Shown here in pieces: positions 7,240-16,282 of a DNA stretch of 34,265 nucleotides. The position numbers and the translations under genes are program-made. The first letter of the stretch is position 1. Each line of letters opens with the position of its first letter. The notes beneath the pieces were generated by a model that was given only the letters and a program-made list of their open reading frames with translations, made no database searches and was not told the DNA's origin. Source of the DNA: Spyradocola merdavium (lineage in GTDB: Bacteria; Bacillota; Clostridia; Christensenellales; UBA1750); assembly GCA_018711265.1 (NCBI GenBank), contig DVIM01000099.1, forward strand, positions 1-34,265, in the 5' to 3' direction.

Positions 7240-7458
7240 ATGACGTTCGAAAAGGTAGCCAAGATCATCGCCGAGTACAAGGACATCGACGTGTCCACCA
7301 TCAAGCCCGAGTCCACCTTCCAGGAGCTGGGCATCGACTCCCTGGACACGGTCGAGCTGATCATGTCCTTTGAGGACACCTTCGGCGGCACCATCGAGAT
7401 GAGCCCGGACCTCAAGACCGTCCAGGACATCGTCAACCTCATCGACGCGCAGGCCTAA
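7240..7458 (+). CDS. acpP: Acyl carrier protein
   Basis: This 72-residue acidic protein has the phosphopantetheine attachment motif LGIDSLD, with Ser34 as the modified residue. It carries growing acyl chains between the Fab enzymes. The true start is the ATG at 7240 after AAGGAGG, not a longer upstream reading that runs back into the end of fabH. The strong binding site agrees with the high expression usual for this protein. It sits between fabH and fabK, a common order in Clostridia. No acpS or holo-ACP synthase gene is in the window. Confidence 0.97.
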   Translation: MTFEKVAKIIAEYKDIDVSTIKPESTFQELGIDSLDTVELIMSFEDTFGGTIEMSPDLKTVQDIVNLIDAQA

Positions 7459-7496
7459 GCGCGGAAAAAATCCAGAAAAAAAGGCAAGGAACGACC

Positions 7497-8444
7497 ATGA
7501 TTCATACCGAAATCTGCGATCTTCTGGGCATTGAATACCCGATCTTTCAGGGCGGCATGGCCTGGGTGTCGGACGCGTCCCTGGCGGGCGCGGTGTCCAA
7601 CGCCGGCGGCCTTGGCATCATCGCGGGCATGAACTCCAACGGGGAGCAGCTCCGCGAGCAGATCCGCAAGATCCGCGAAATCACGAACAAGCCTTACGGC
7701 GTCAACGTCATGCTGATGTCGCCCTACGCCGACGAGGTGGCGCAGGTTGTGGTGGAGGAGAAGGTGCCCGTCGTCGTCACCGGCGCGGGCCTTCCTTCCA
7801 AGTACATCAAGACCTGGGTGGAAAACGGCCTCAAGGTCGTGCCGGTCGTGCCCTCGGTGGCCATCGCCCGCATGTGCGAGCGCATGGGCGCCTGCGCGGT
7901 CGTGGCCGAGGGCGGCGAGTCCGGCGGCCACGTCGGGGACCTGACCACCATGGCGCTCACGCCCCAGGTGGTGGACGCGGTGAAGATCCCGGTGCTGGCC
8001 GCCGGCGGCATCGGCGACGGGCGCGGCGTCGCGGCGGCGCTCATGCTGGGCGCAAAGGGCGTGCAGGTGGGCACCCGCTTCCTCGTGGCGACCGAGTGCA
8101 CCATCCACGAAAACTACAAGCAGCGCGTGCTCAAGGCCAAGGACATCGACACCATCGTCACCGGCCGGCGCCTGGGCCACCCCGTGCGCGGGCTCAAGTC
8201 CCCCGTCACGCGCAGGATGCAGGACCTGGAGTACTCCGCGGACTTTACGGCCGAGGAGTTTGAGAAGATGGGCGTCGGCGCGATGCGCAAGGCCGCCCGC
8301 GAGGGCGACGAGCAGAACGGCTCCTTCATGTGCGGCCAGATCGCCGGCCTCGTCAACAAGGAGCAGCCCGCGGCCGAGATCATCCGCGAGATGTTCGACC
8401 AGGCCGAGGAACTCTTGAAGGGAGCTGCGCAATGGGTAAGATAG
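7497..8444 (+). CDS. fabK: Enoyl-ACP reductase II, FMN-dependent (FabK)
   Basis: FabK carries out the last reduction of each elongation cycle. It is an FMN-dependent TIM-barrel related to nitronate monooxygenase and unrelated to FabI. Typical segments are the N-terminal YPIFQGGMAWVS, VNVMLMSP, VVTGAG, the GGESGGHVG block, LAAGGIGDGRG and AKGVQVGTRFL. The length of 315 residues is normal. FabK enzymes are intrinsically insensitive to triclosan, which is established for the family. The ATG follows AAGGAACG. The end overlaps fabD by 13 bases, indicating translational coupling. No fabI is present here. Confidence 0.96.
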   Translation: MIHTEICDLLGIEYPIFQGGMAWVSDASLAGAVSNAGGLGIIAGMNSNGEQLREQIRKIREITNKPYGVNVMLMSPYADEVAQVVVEEKVPVVVTGAGLPSKYIKTWVENGLKVVPVVPSVAIARMCERMGACAVVAEGGESGGHVGDLTTMALTPQVVDAVKIPVLAAGGIGDGRGVAAALMLGAKGVQVGTRFLVATECTIHENYKQRVLKAKDIDTIVTGRRLGHPVRGLKSPVTRRMQDLEYSADFTAEEFEKMGVGAMRKAAREGDEQNGSFMCGQIAGLVNKEQPAAEIIREMFDQAEELLKGAAQWVR

Positions 8445-9349
8445 CGTTTGTGTTCGCGGGCCAGGGCGCGCAGTACCCCGGCATGGGCAAGGAGCTCTAC
8501 GAGACGAGCGCCGCCGCCCGCTACATCTTCGACGCGGTGGAGGCGGAGCGCCCCGGAACCCTGGAGCAGTGCTTTGCGGGCGACAAGGAGACGCTCTCGC
8601 GCACCCGGAACACGCAGCCCTGCCTCTTTGCCATGGACCTGGCCTGCGCCAAGGCCCTGGTCGAAAAGGGCGTGCGGCCGGACGCCGTCGCGGGCTTCTC
8701 CCTGGGGGAGCTTGCCGCGGTGGCCTTTGCCGAGATGCTGCCCCTGAAGGAGGCGGCGCGCCTGGTCTGCTGCCGCGCCGAGCGCATGGACGCCTGCAGC
8801 GCCGGGGAGAAGACCGCCATGGCCGCGGTGCTCCGCCTGAGCGCCGAGCAGGTGGAGAAGCTCTGCGGGGACTTTGACAAGGTCTACCCCGTCAATTACA
8901 ACTGCCCCGGCCAGACTGTGGTCTCGGGCGAGGAGGGCCAGATCGCCGCCCTGAGCGAGCGCGTCGCCGCCCTCAAGGGCCGCGCCATGCGCCTGAACGT
9001 CAGCGGCGCGTTCCACAGCCCCTACATGCACGAGGCAGCCCTGGGCCTTGCGGACTACATGCGGGATCTGCGCTTTGCCGCGCCCATCGTTCCCGTGTAC
9101 GCCAACTGCACGGCCGAGCCCTACAGCGCGCAGGACGCCGCTTCGCTCCTGGCGCGCCAGGTGGAAAACCCCGTCCGCTGGGAGCAGACCGTGCGCGCGA
9201 TGATCGCGCAGGGCGTGGACACCTTCGTCGAGTGCGGCGCGGGCAAGACGCTCTCGGGGCTCATTTCCAAGATCGACAAGGACGTCGCCGTCTGCCGCGT
9301 CGAGGACGCTGCAACGCTTTCGCAGACGCTATCCGCGCTCGGGAGGTAA
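8432..9349 (+). CDS. fabD: Malonyl-CoA:ACP transacylase (FabD)
   Basis: FabD moves malonyl groups from CoA to ACP. The N-terminal FAGQGAQYPGMG motif, the nucleophile Ser90 in GFSLGE and the partner H195 in SGAFHSPYM are all visible. The elbow is usually GHSLGE; here the His before Ser is Phe, and other non-His residues occur at this place in Clostridia, so activity is not in doubt. The 305-residue length is normal. The start is the ATG at 8432, preceded by GAAGGGAG and lying inside the end of fabK. The stop codon of fabD is part of the GGGAGGTAA binding site of fabG. Confidence 0.96.
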   Translation: MGKIAFVFAGQGAQYPGMGKELYETSAAARYIFDAVEAERPGTLEQCFAGDKETLSRTRNTQPCLFAMDLACAKALVEKGVRPDAVAGFSLGELAAVAFAEMLPLKEAARLVCCRAERMDACSAGEKTAMAAVLRLSAEQVEKLCGDFDKVYPVNYNCPGQTVVSGEEGQIAALSERVAALKGRAMRLNVSGAFHSPYMHEAALGLADYMRDLRFAAPIVPVYANCTAEPYSAQDAASLLARQVENPVRWEQTVRAMIAQGVDTFVECGAGKTLSGLISKIDKDVAVCRVEDAATLSQTLSALGR

Positions 9350-9353
9350 ACAC

Positions 9354-10094
9354 ATGATGAACGGAAAGACCGCCCTGGTGACCGGCGCTTCGCGCGGCAT
9401 CGGCCGGGCCATCGCCCTTCGGCTGGCCCGGGAGGGCATGAACGTCGCCATCGTCTACGCGGGCAACACCGCGGCGGCCGAGGAGACGGCGCAGGGCGTG
9501 CGGGAGGCCGGCGCGCAGGCGAACTGCTACGCCTGCGACGTGGCGGACGAGGCGGCTGTCGGCGCGCTGTGCAAGCGCGTCGCGGCCGAGATGGGGCCCA
9601 TCTACGCGCTTGTCAACAACGCGGGCATCACGCGCGACAAGCTCGCCGCCCAGATGAAGGAAGAGGACTTTGACGCGGTGCTGGACGTCAACCTGAAAGG
9701 CGCATTTCATTTCATTCGCCATACATATTCCGGTTTTCTGCGCCAACGGGCCGGACGCATCGTCAACATCTCTTCCGTCGTGGGCCTGATGGGCAACGCG
9801 GGGCAGGCGAACTACGCCGCCTCCAAGGCCGGGCTGATCGGCCTGACCAAGTCCATCGCCCGGGAGCTCGCGCCGCGCGGCATCACGGTCAACGCCGTCG
9901 CCCCCGGCTTCATCGATACGGACATGACCCGCGTTCTGCCGGAGGCGGCCAAGGATGCGCTCACCGCGCAGATTCCGCTCAAGCGCCTGGGCTCCGCGCA
10001 GGACGTGGCCGAGGTCGTCGCCTTCCTCTGCTCGGACGGAGCGGGGTATCTTACGGGCACGGTCATTCCCGTGGACGGCGGCATGGCCATGTAG
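9354..10094 (+). CDS. fabG: 3-oxoacyl-ACP reductase (FabG)
   Basis: FabG is the NADPH-dependent short-chain dehydrogenase that reduces beta-ketoacyl-ACP. It shows the TGASRGIGRAIA nucleotide motif, NNAGITRD, NISSVVG with the catalytic Ser, and Y154-x3-K158 in NYAASKAG. The C-terminus has the usual VDGGMAM. The length is 246 residues. Two adjacent ATG codons occur (9354 and 9357) after GGGAGG, and either could be used. It starts four bases after fabD. It is followed by an unusually long 131-base gap before fabF. Confidence 0.97.
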   Translation: MMNGKTALVTGASRGIGRAIALRLAREGMNVAIVYAGNTAAAEETAQGVREAGAQANCYACDVADEAAVGALCKRVAAEMGPIYALVNNAGITRDKLAAQMKEEDFDAVLDVNLKGAFHFIRHTYSGFLRQRAGRIVNISSVVGLMGNAGQANYAASKAGLIGLTKSIARELAPRGITVNAVAPGFIDTDMTRVLPEAAKDALTAQIPLKRLGSAQDVAEVVAFLCSDGAGYLTGTVIPVDGGMAM

Positions 10095-10165
10095 CGCCGC
10101 CCCACATGCGATTTTTCGAGCGGGCGCGGGCTTCTTCTCCCCGCAAAACGGACGGCGCGCTCTGC

Positions 10166-10200
10166 CGCCGGGGAGGGGGGCTCCGGGCGTTCCCCCGGCG
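10166..10200 (+). other. Intercistronic hairpin between fabG and fabF
   Basis: CGCCGGGG (10166-10173) is an exact inverted repeat of CCCCGGCG (10193-10200), with a 19-base GC-rich loop. There is no T-run, so it is not a normal terminator. It may affect mRNA stability or the relative amount of FabF. Confidence 0.45.
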
Positions 10201-10225
10201 CGCCCGCACAGGAGGAGTTTTCAGA

Positions 10226-11464
10226 ATGAAACGAGTCGTCATCACCGGCATGGGCGTGATCTCGCCCGTCGGCAATTCCCTCAAGGCCTTTTGGGACGGC
10301 CTCCTTGCCGGCGTGTGCGGCGTGGGGCCCATCACGCGCTTTGACACGGAGGGCTTTAAGGCCAAGCTCGCGGCGGAGGTCAAGGACTTCAACCCCGCGG
10401 ACTTCGGCATGGACGTGCCCACCCAGCGCCGCATGGACAAGTTCACCCAGTACGCCGTCGCCGCCGCCAAGCAGGCGGTGGAGGAGAGCGGGATCGTGGG
10501 CACGGTCGAGCCGGAGCGCCTGGGCGTCTACGTCGGCAGCGGCATCGGCGGCATGTCCACCTTTGTCGAGCAGAGCAACCGCCTCAACGAGCGCGGCCCC
10601 AGCCGCGTCTCCGCGCTCTTCATCCCCATGATGATCTCCAACATGGCCGCGGGCACCATCGCCATCCAGTACAACGCGCAGGGCCCCTGCCTGCCCACCG
10701 TCACCGCCTGCGCCACCTCCACCCACGCCGTGGGCGAGGCCTACCGCGCCATCGCGCACGGCTATGCCGACGCCATCGTCGCCGGCGGCACGGAGGCGAC
10801 GATCACGCCCCTTGCCGTCGCGGGCTTTACCACCTGCATGGCGCTGTCGCTGGAGCAGGACCCCTTAAAGGCCTCTCTGCCCTTTGACGCGCGCCGCGCG
10901 GGCTTTGTCATGGGCGAGGGCGCGGGCATCCTGGTCCTGGAGGAGTATGAACGCGCGGTGAGGCGCGGGGCGCACATCTACGCGGAGATCTGCGGCTATG
11001 GCAACACCTGCGACGCCTACCACGTCACGGCCCCCCGGCCGGACGGCAGCGGCGGCGCGCGCGCCATGGAGCTCGCGCTGCGCGAGGCCGCCCTCTCGGA
11101 CGAGGACTGCCTCTACATCAACGCCCACGGCACGGGCACGCCCCTCAACGACAAGTCCGAAACCCTGGCCATCAAGCGCGCCCTGGGCGAGGAGGCGGCG
11201 CACCGCGCCATCATCTCCTCCACCAAGTCCATGACGGGCCACATGCTGGGCGCCGCGGGCGCGGTGGAGCTGATCGCTTCGGCCAAGGCCGTGGAGGAGG
11301 GCGTCGTCCCCCCGACGATCGGCCTTACGGAGCCGGCCCCCGAGTGCGATCTGGACTACACGCCGCTCACCGCGCGCAGGGCGAACCTGACCATCGCGGT
11401 GTCGACCTCCCTGGGCTTTGGCGGGCACAACGGCGCCGTCGCCCTGCGCCCGGCCAAATTGTAA
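10226..11464 (+). CDS. fabF: Beta-ketoacyl-ACP synthase II (FabF)
   Basis: FabF is the elongating condensing enzyme. The Cys-His-His triad is C162 in TACATSTH, H301 in INAHGTGTP and H339 in SMTGHMLGAAG. It begins MKRVVITGMGVISPVG and ends near GFGGHNGA, both diagnostic, and has 412 residues. The ATG at 10226 follows AGGAGG; in-frame coding potential upstream is only the read-through of the fabG-fabF gap. It is the only elongating synthase in the cluster, with no fabB, and there is no fabA or fabM here. FabF may therefore take part in unsaturated fatty-acid formation together with FabZ, which is an inference. Confidence 0.97.
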   Translation: MKRVVITGMGVISPVGNSLKAFWDGLLAGVCGVGPITRFDTEGFKAKLAAEVKDFNPADFGMDVPTQRRMDKFTQYAVAAAKQAVEESGIVGTVEPERLGVYVGSGIGGMSTFVEQSNRLNERGPSRVSALFIPMMISNMAAGTIAIQYNAQGPCLPTVTACATSTHAVGEAYRAIAHGYADAIVAGGTEATITPLAVAGFTTCMALSLEQDPLKASLPFDARRAGFVMGEGAGILVLEEYERAVRRGAHIYAEICGYGNTCDAYHVTAPRPDGSGGARAMELALREAALSDEDCLYINAHGTGTPLNDKSETLAIKRALGEEAAHRAIISSTKSMTGHMLGAAGAVELIASAKAVEEGVVPPTIGLTEPAPECDLDYTPLTARRANLTIAVSTSLGFGGHNGAVALRPAKL

Positions 11465-11483
11465 CGCAAGCGAGGGTTCAAGC

Positions 11484-11900
11484 ATGAAGATCAACGACAT
11501 CAAGGCTTTGGCCGAGCTGGTCAGCAAGAACAACCTCTCGGCCCTGGAATACAGCGAGGGCGAGACGCATCTGCGCATCGAGAACGCGCCCCGCACGGTG
11601 ACCGCCGCGCCCGCGGTGGAGGCCGCGCCCGTCGCCGCGGCGGATGCCGGCGCGGACTTCAACGCGGCAAAGATGGTGACCTCGCCCATGGTCGGCGTGT
11701 TCTACGCCTCCCCGTCGCCCACGGACCCGCCCTTTGTCACCGTGGGCAGCAAGGTCAAGAAGGGCGACGTGCTCTGCATCATCGAGGCCATGAAGCTCAT
11801 GAACGAGATCACCGCCGAGGAGGACGGCGAGATCATCGACATCTGCGCCACAAACGGCAGCGTGGTCGAGTACGGGCAGATCCTCTTTAAGATGCTGTAA
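11484..11900 (+). CDS. accB: Biotin carboxyl carrier protein of acetyl-CoA carboxylase
   Basis: This is a 138-residue BCCP. The biotinyl domain occupies the C-terminal half, and Lys104 in EAMKLMNE is the biotin site. The SPMVGVFYASPSP segment is the usual start of that domain. The N-terminus is a short folded region with INDIKALAELV, joined by an Ala/Pro/Val-rich linker at about residues 38-60. BCCP shuttles carboxybiotin between AccC and the AccA/AccD transferase. The start is the ATG at 11484 rather than an upstream in-frame codon inside fabF. Biotin ligase is not encoded in the window. Confidence 0.96.
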   Translation: MKINDIKALAELVSKNNLSALEYSEGETHLRIENAPRTVTAAPAVEAAPVAAADAGADFNAAKMVTSPMVGVFYASPSPTDPPFVTVGSKVKKGDVLCIIEAMKLMNEITAEEDGEIIDICATNGSVVEYGQILFKML

Positions 11901-11915
11901 GGGAGGGGAGCAAGC

Positions 11916-12332
11916 ATGAATCGTGAGGAAATCAAGGGCCTGCTTCCGCACCGCGAGCCCATGCTCCTGGTGGACGAATTGGAGCTCGGCCAGGACGGCA
12001 CCGCGCACGGCAAGTACCGCGTGCGGGGGGACGAGTTCTTCCTGCAGGGGCACTTTCCCGGCAACCCCGTGGTGCCGGGCGTGATCCTGTGCGAGATCAT
12101 GGCGCAGTCCTGCGCGCTGCTGGTCGGCGCGGAGGCGGTCGGGAAGACGCCCATGTACACGGGCCTGGACAAGGTGAAGTTCCGCAACCCCGTCCGCCCG
12201 GGCGACACGGTGGAGGTCACCGCGAGCCTGGAGCGGCGCATGGGGAATTTCTTTTTCGCCAAGGCGGAAGCCCGCGTAGGGGATAAGATGTGCGTGCAGG
12301 GCCATCTCTCCTTCGCGATGGTGGAAGGGTAG
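11916..12332 (+). CDS. fabZ: 3-hydroxyacyl-ACP dehydratase (FabZ)
   Basis: FabZ is a hot-dog-fold dehydratase that removes water from 3-hydroxyacyl-ACP. The signature LQGHFPGNPVVPGV contains catalytic H46, and E60 sits in CEIMAQ. The opening LLPHREPMLLVDE is typical. The length of 138 residues is normal. GGGAGGGGAGC precedes the ATG. It lies between accB and accC, a common order in Clostridia. No FabA-type enzyme is present. In some Bacillota a FabZ paralogue (FabN) isomerises the double bond; the sequence alone does not tell the two apart. Confidence 0.96.
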   Translation: MNREEIKGLLPHREPMLLVDELELGQDGTAHGKYRVRGDEFFLQGHFPGNPVVPGVILCEIMAQSCALLVGAEAVGKTPMYTGLDKVKFRNPVRPGDTVEVTASLERRMGNFFFAKAEARVGDKMCVQGHLSFAMVEG

Positions 12333-12339
12333 GATTTCC

Positions 12340-13689
<1,350 letters not shown>

Positions 13690-13698
13690 CGCGCAAAA

Positions 13699-13725
13699 GG
13701 GGGAGGCGCTTCCTGCGCCTCCCCC
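13699..13725 (+). other. Strong intercistronic hairpin between accC and accD
   Basis: GGGGGAGGCGC (13699-13709) pairs exactly with GCGCCTCCCCC (13715-13725) across a TTCCT loop. It is followed by CCATAGAATC and not by T residues, so full termination is unlikely. The accD binding site AAAGGAGG lies about 15 bases further on. It is probably an RNA-stability or partial-attenuation element. Confidence 0.6.
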
Positions 13726-13752
13726 CCATAGAATCAAAAAGGAGGACAGGCC

Positions 13753-14616
13753 ATGCTCAACAAAAGCATGTTCATCAAGCCGCGCAACGCCCTGGAAGGC
13801 GACGGACAGAGCAGCGCGCAGCCGTCCATCCCGGAGAAGCTGTGCAGGGCCTGCCCCGCGTGCAAGGCGGCCCTGTTTTCGCAGGATCTTCAGGAAAATC
13901 TCCTGGTTTGCCCCCAGTGCGGACACTACTTCCGCATGGACGTGGAATCCCGTCTGCGCCTGCTGGTGGACGAGGGCAGCTTTGTGGAGCTGTACGCAGA
14001 CCTGACCACAAAGGACCCCATCGCCTTCCCCAACTATGAGAAGAAGCTCTCCGCCGCGCGCAAGGCCACCGGCCGCCCGGACGGCGTGGTCTGCGGCACC
14101 GGCCGCATTGGCGGGCAGGCGGCCGCCCTGTTCGTCATGGACGCGCAGTTCATGATGGGCTCCATGGGCACGGTCGTCGGGGAAAAGATCACGCGGACGT
14201 TTGAGATGGCCGCGGAACAGGGGCTGCCCGTGCTGGGCGTCACCGTCTCCGGCGGCGCGCGCATGCAGGAGGGCATCTTCAGCCTCATGCAGATGGCCAA
14301 GACCAGCGGCGCGGTCCTGCGCCACAGCCAGGCCGGCAACCTCTACATCGCGCTGCTGACCGACCCCACCACCGGCGGGGTCACGGCCTCCTTTGCCATG
14401 GAGGCGGACATCGTCCTGGCCGAGCCGCAGGCCCTCATCGGCTTTGCCGGCCCGCGCGTCATCGAGCAGACCATCCGCGCCAAGCTCCCCGAGGGCTTCC
14501 AGCGCGCGGAGTTCCTGCTGGAAAAGGGCTTCGTGGACGCAATCGTCCCGAGAAACGAGCAGAAAAAGACGATCGCCCACCTGCTCAAGCTCCACGAGAG
14601 GAGGGAGGAAGCATGA
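13753..14616 (+). CDS. accD: Acetyl-CoA carboxylase carboxyltransferase subunit beta
   Basis: AccD forms the carboxyltransferase with AccA, moving CO2 from biotin to acetyl-CoA. It has an N-terminal zinc ribbon with CPAC and CPQCGHYF pairs, then the crotonase-like core with MGSMGTVVGEKI, VSGGARMQEG and DPTTGGVTAS. The length is 287 residues. The ATG at 13753 follows AAAGGAGG; a second ATG lies five codons later. The end overlaps accA in an ATGA, so the two subunits are made in step, which fits their equal stoichiometry. Confidence 0.97.
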   Translation: MLNKSMFIKPRNALEGDGQSSAQPSIPEKLCRACPACKAALFSQDLQENLLVCPQCGHYFRMDVESRLRLLVDEGSFVELYADLTTKDPIAFPNYEKKLSAARKATGRPDGVVCGTGRIGGQAAALFVMDAQFMMGSMGTVVGEKITRTFEMAAEQGLPVLGVTVSGGARMQEGIFSLMQMAKTSGAVLRHSQAGNLYIALLTDPTTGGVTASFAMEADIVLAEPQALIGFAGPRVIEQTIRAKLPEGFQRAEFLLEKGFVDAIVPRNEQKKTIAHLLKLHERREEA

Positions 14617-15392
14617 CCGCTTACGAGCGCCTGTGCGCCGCCCGCGCAAAGGGACGGCCCACCTCCCGCAAGTACATCGACAACATCTTCGACTCCTTCT
14701 TTGAGCTGCACGGCGACCGCTTCTTTGCGGACGACCTGGCCGTGCGCGGCGGCATCGCCGAGCTGAACGGAAGGCCCGTCACGGTCGTTTCCATGGAGAA
14801 GGGCGAGGACACCAAGGAGAAGATCGCGCGCAACTTCGGCTCCCCCAACCCGGAGGGCTACCGCAAGGCCCTGCGCCTGATGAAGCAGGCGGAGAAGTTC
14901 CACCGACCGGTGGTCTGTTTTGTGGACACGGCGGGCGCGTACTGCGGCCTGGGCGCGGAGGAGCGCGGGCAGGCCAGCGCCATCGCCGCGAACCTGATGG
15001 AGATGATGGGCCTGAAGACCCCGATCCTCTCCCTCCTCATCGGCGAGGGCGGCAGCGGCGGCGCGCTGGCCCTGGCCGTCGCCGACGAGGTCTGGATGAT
15101 GGAAAACGCCGTCTACTCCGTGATCTCGCCCGAGGGCGGCGCCTCGATCCTCTACAAGGACGCGACCCAGGTCGAGCGCGCGGCGGAGGAGCTGCGCATC
15201 ACGGCGCAGGACCTGTACGGCTTTGGGGTCGTCGAGCGCGTGATCTCTGAGGCGGAGGGCTTTGACGCGGCCTATCGCAGCCTGCGCGACCAGCTGGATG
15301 CGGAGCTGAACCGCCGTATGCAGATGGACGTGCAGAGCCTGCTGTGCGCAAGATACGAACGATTTCGCAAAATCGGAGGGCTGATGGAATGA
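14613..15392 (+). CDS. accA: Acetyl-CoA carboxylase carboxyltransferase subunit alpha
   Basis: AccA is the partner of AccD. Typical blocks are SRKYIDNIFDSFFELHGDR, NFGSPNPEGYRKALRLMK, the FVDTAGAYCGLGAEERGQ loop and the GEGGSGGALAL oxyanion segment with SVISPEGGASIL. At 259 residues it lacks the N-terminal helical extension of the 319-residue E. coli form, as many clostridial AccA proteins do. It starts in a four-base overlap with accD and ends in a four-base overlap with degV. Confidence 0.96.
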   Translation: MTAYERLCAARAKGRPTSRKYIDNIFDSFFELHGDRFFADDLAVRGGIAELNGRPVTVVSMEKGEDTKEKIARNFGSPNPEGYRKALRLMKQAEKFHRPVVCFVDTAGAYCGLGAEERGQASAIAANLMEMMGLKTPILSLLIGEGGSGGALALAVADEVWMMENAVYSVISPEGGASILYKDATQVERAAEELRITAQDLYGFGVVERVISEAEGFDAAYRSLRDQLDAELNRRMQMDVQSLLCARYERFRKIGGLME

Positions 15393-16207
15393 TCGTCATC
15401 GTAACCGATTCAACGGCGTGCCTGAACCGCCAGGAGGCGGAGCGCCTGGGCGTGACCCACGTGCCCATGACCTATACATTGGACGGCGTAACCCACCGCG
15501 AGCACTTTGTAGAGGAGAACGGCGACTACATTGCCCGCATCGAAGGGGCAAAGACCTTCGCCACCTCGCAGCCGCCCATCGACGCCTACCTCAAGACCTT
15601 TGCGGAGCTGCGGCAGGCAGGCCACCAGGTCCTGTGCCTGTCCATCTCCTCGCGCCTGTCGGGAACCTATGCCAACGAGGTCGTCTGCGCCCGCGAGGTG
15701 GGAAGCGAGGACATCCGCGTGGTGGATACGCTGACGACGGCCGGCGGGCTCTACATCATGGTGCGCGCCGCGCGCCAGTTCCTGGACGCGGGCTACAGCC
15801 TCTCGGAGACGGCGGAGAAGCTGGAGCAGATGCGCGGCAAGGTCAAGACGCTCTTTTCCGTGGGGGACATGGAGCCCCTGCGCCGCAGCGGCCGCCTCGG
15901 CCCCGTGCGCCAGAGCGTCTGCACCGTGCTCAACGTCCGGCCCCTGCTCACCTGCCGGGAGGGCGCGGTCATGGCCTGCGGCCTGGTCCGCGGCAAGAGC
16001 GAGCAGATCCGCGCCCTGGCGCAGGCCGTGCCCACGGGCGCGCGCGGCGTCGTCGTGCAGTACATCAAGGACATCGAGGCCGGGCGCCAGCTGCAGCACC
16101 GCCTGGAGAGCAAGCTCGGCCAGTCCGTCATGCTGCGCCCGATCGGCCCGGTGCTGGCCATCCACCTGGGCGTGGACATCATCGGCGTCGCCTGGCTGGA
16201 ACCCTGA
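15389..16207 (+). CDS. DegV-family fatty-acid-binding protein (FakB-like)
   Basis: This 272-residue DegV protein begins MIVIVTDSTACLNR, with the ligand-contacting DST motif. It carries SISSRLSGTYANEV and the GDMEPLRRSGRLG segment in the expected order. DegV proteins bind a fatty acid; some (FakB) present it to the kinase FakA, which makes acyl phosphate for phospholipid synthesis. No fakA gene is in the window, so the kinase link is inferred. The ATG at 15389 overlaps the accA stop in ATGA and is preceded by GGAGGG. A longer upstream reading was rejected because it would overlap accA and precede the conserved start. It is the last gene of the fatty-acid operon. Confidence 0.88.
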   Translation: MIVIVTDSTACLNRQEAERLGVTHVPMTYTLDGVTHREHFVEENGDYIARIEGAKTFATSQPPIDAYLKTFAELRQAGHQVLCLSISSRLSGTYANEVVCAREVGSEDIRVVDTLTTAGGLYIMVRAARQFLDAGYSLSETAEKLEQMRGKVKTLFSVGDMEPLRRSGRLGPVRQSVCTVLNVRPLLTCREGAVMACGLVRGKSEQIRALAQAVPTGARGVVVQYIKDIEAGRQLQHRLESKLGQSVMLRPIGPVLAIHLGVDIIGVAWLEP

Positions 16208-16221
16208 GAAACATCCGCCAC

Positions 16222-16272
16222 AAAAAAGACCCGCCGCGTTCCCGGAAACCGGGGCGCGGCGGGCCTTTTTTT
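16222..16272. terminator. Bidirectional terminator after degV and CPBP gene
   Basis: CCCGCCGCG (from 16230) pairs with CGCGGCGGG (16255-16263), with an inner CCCGG/CCGGG stem. It has an A-run on its left and seven T residues on its right, so it can stop transcripts from both convergent genes. Confidence 0.92.
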
Positions 16273-16282
16273 ACGAAAAGGG

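Noticed and set aside
8690..8710. Inactive FabD because of GFSLGE instead of GHSLGE
   Set aside because: The nucleophile Ser and the distant catalytic His are present. The residue before Ser varies in clostridial enzymes.
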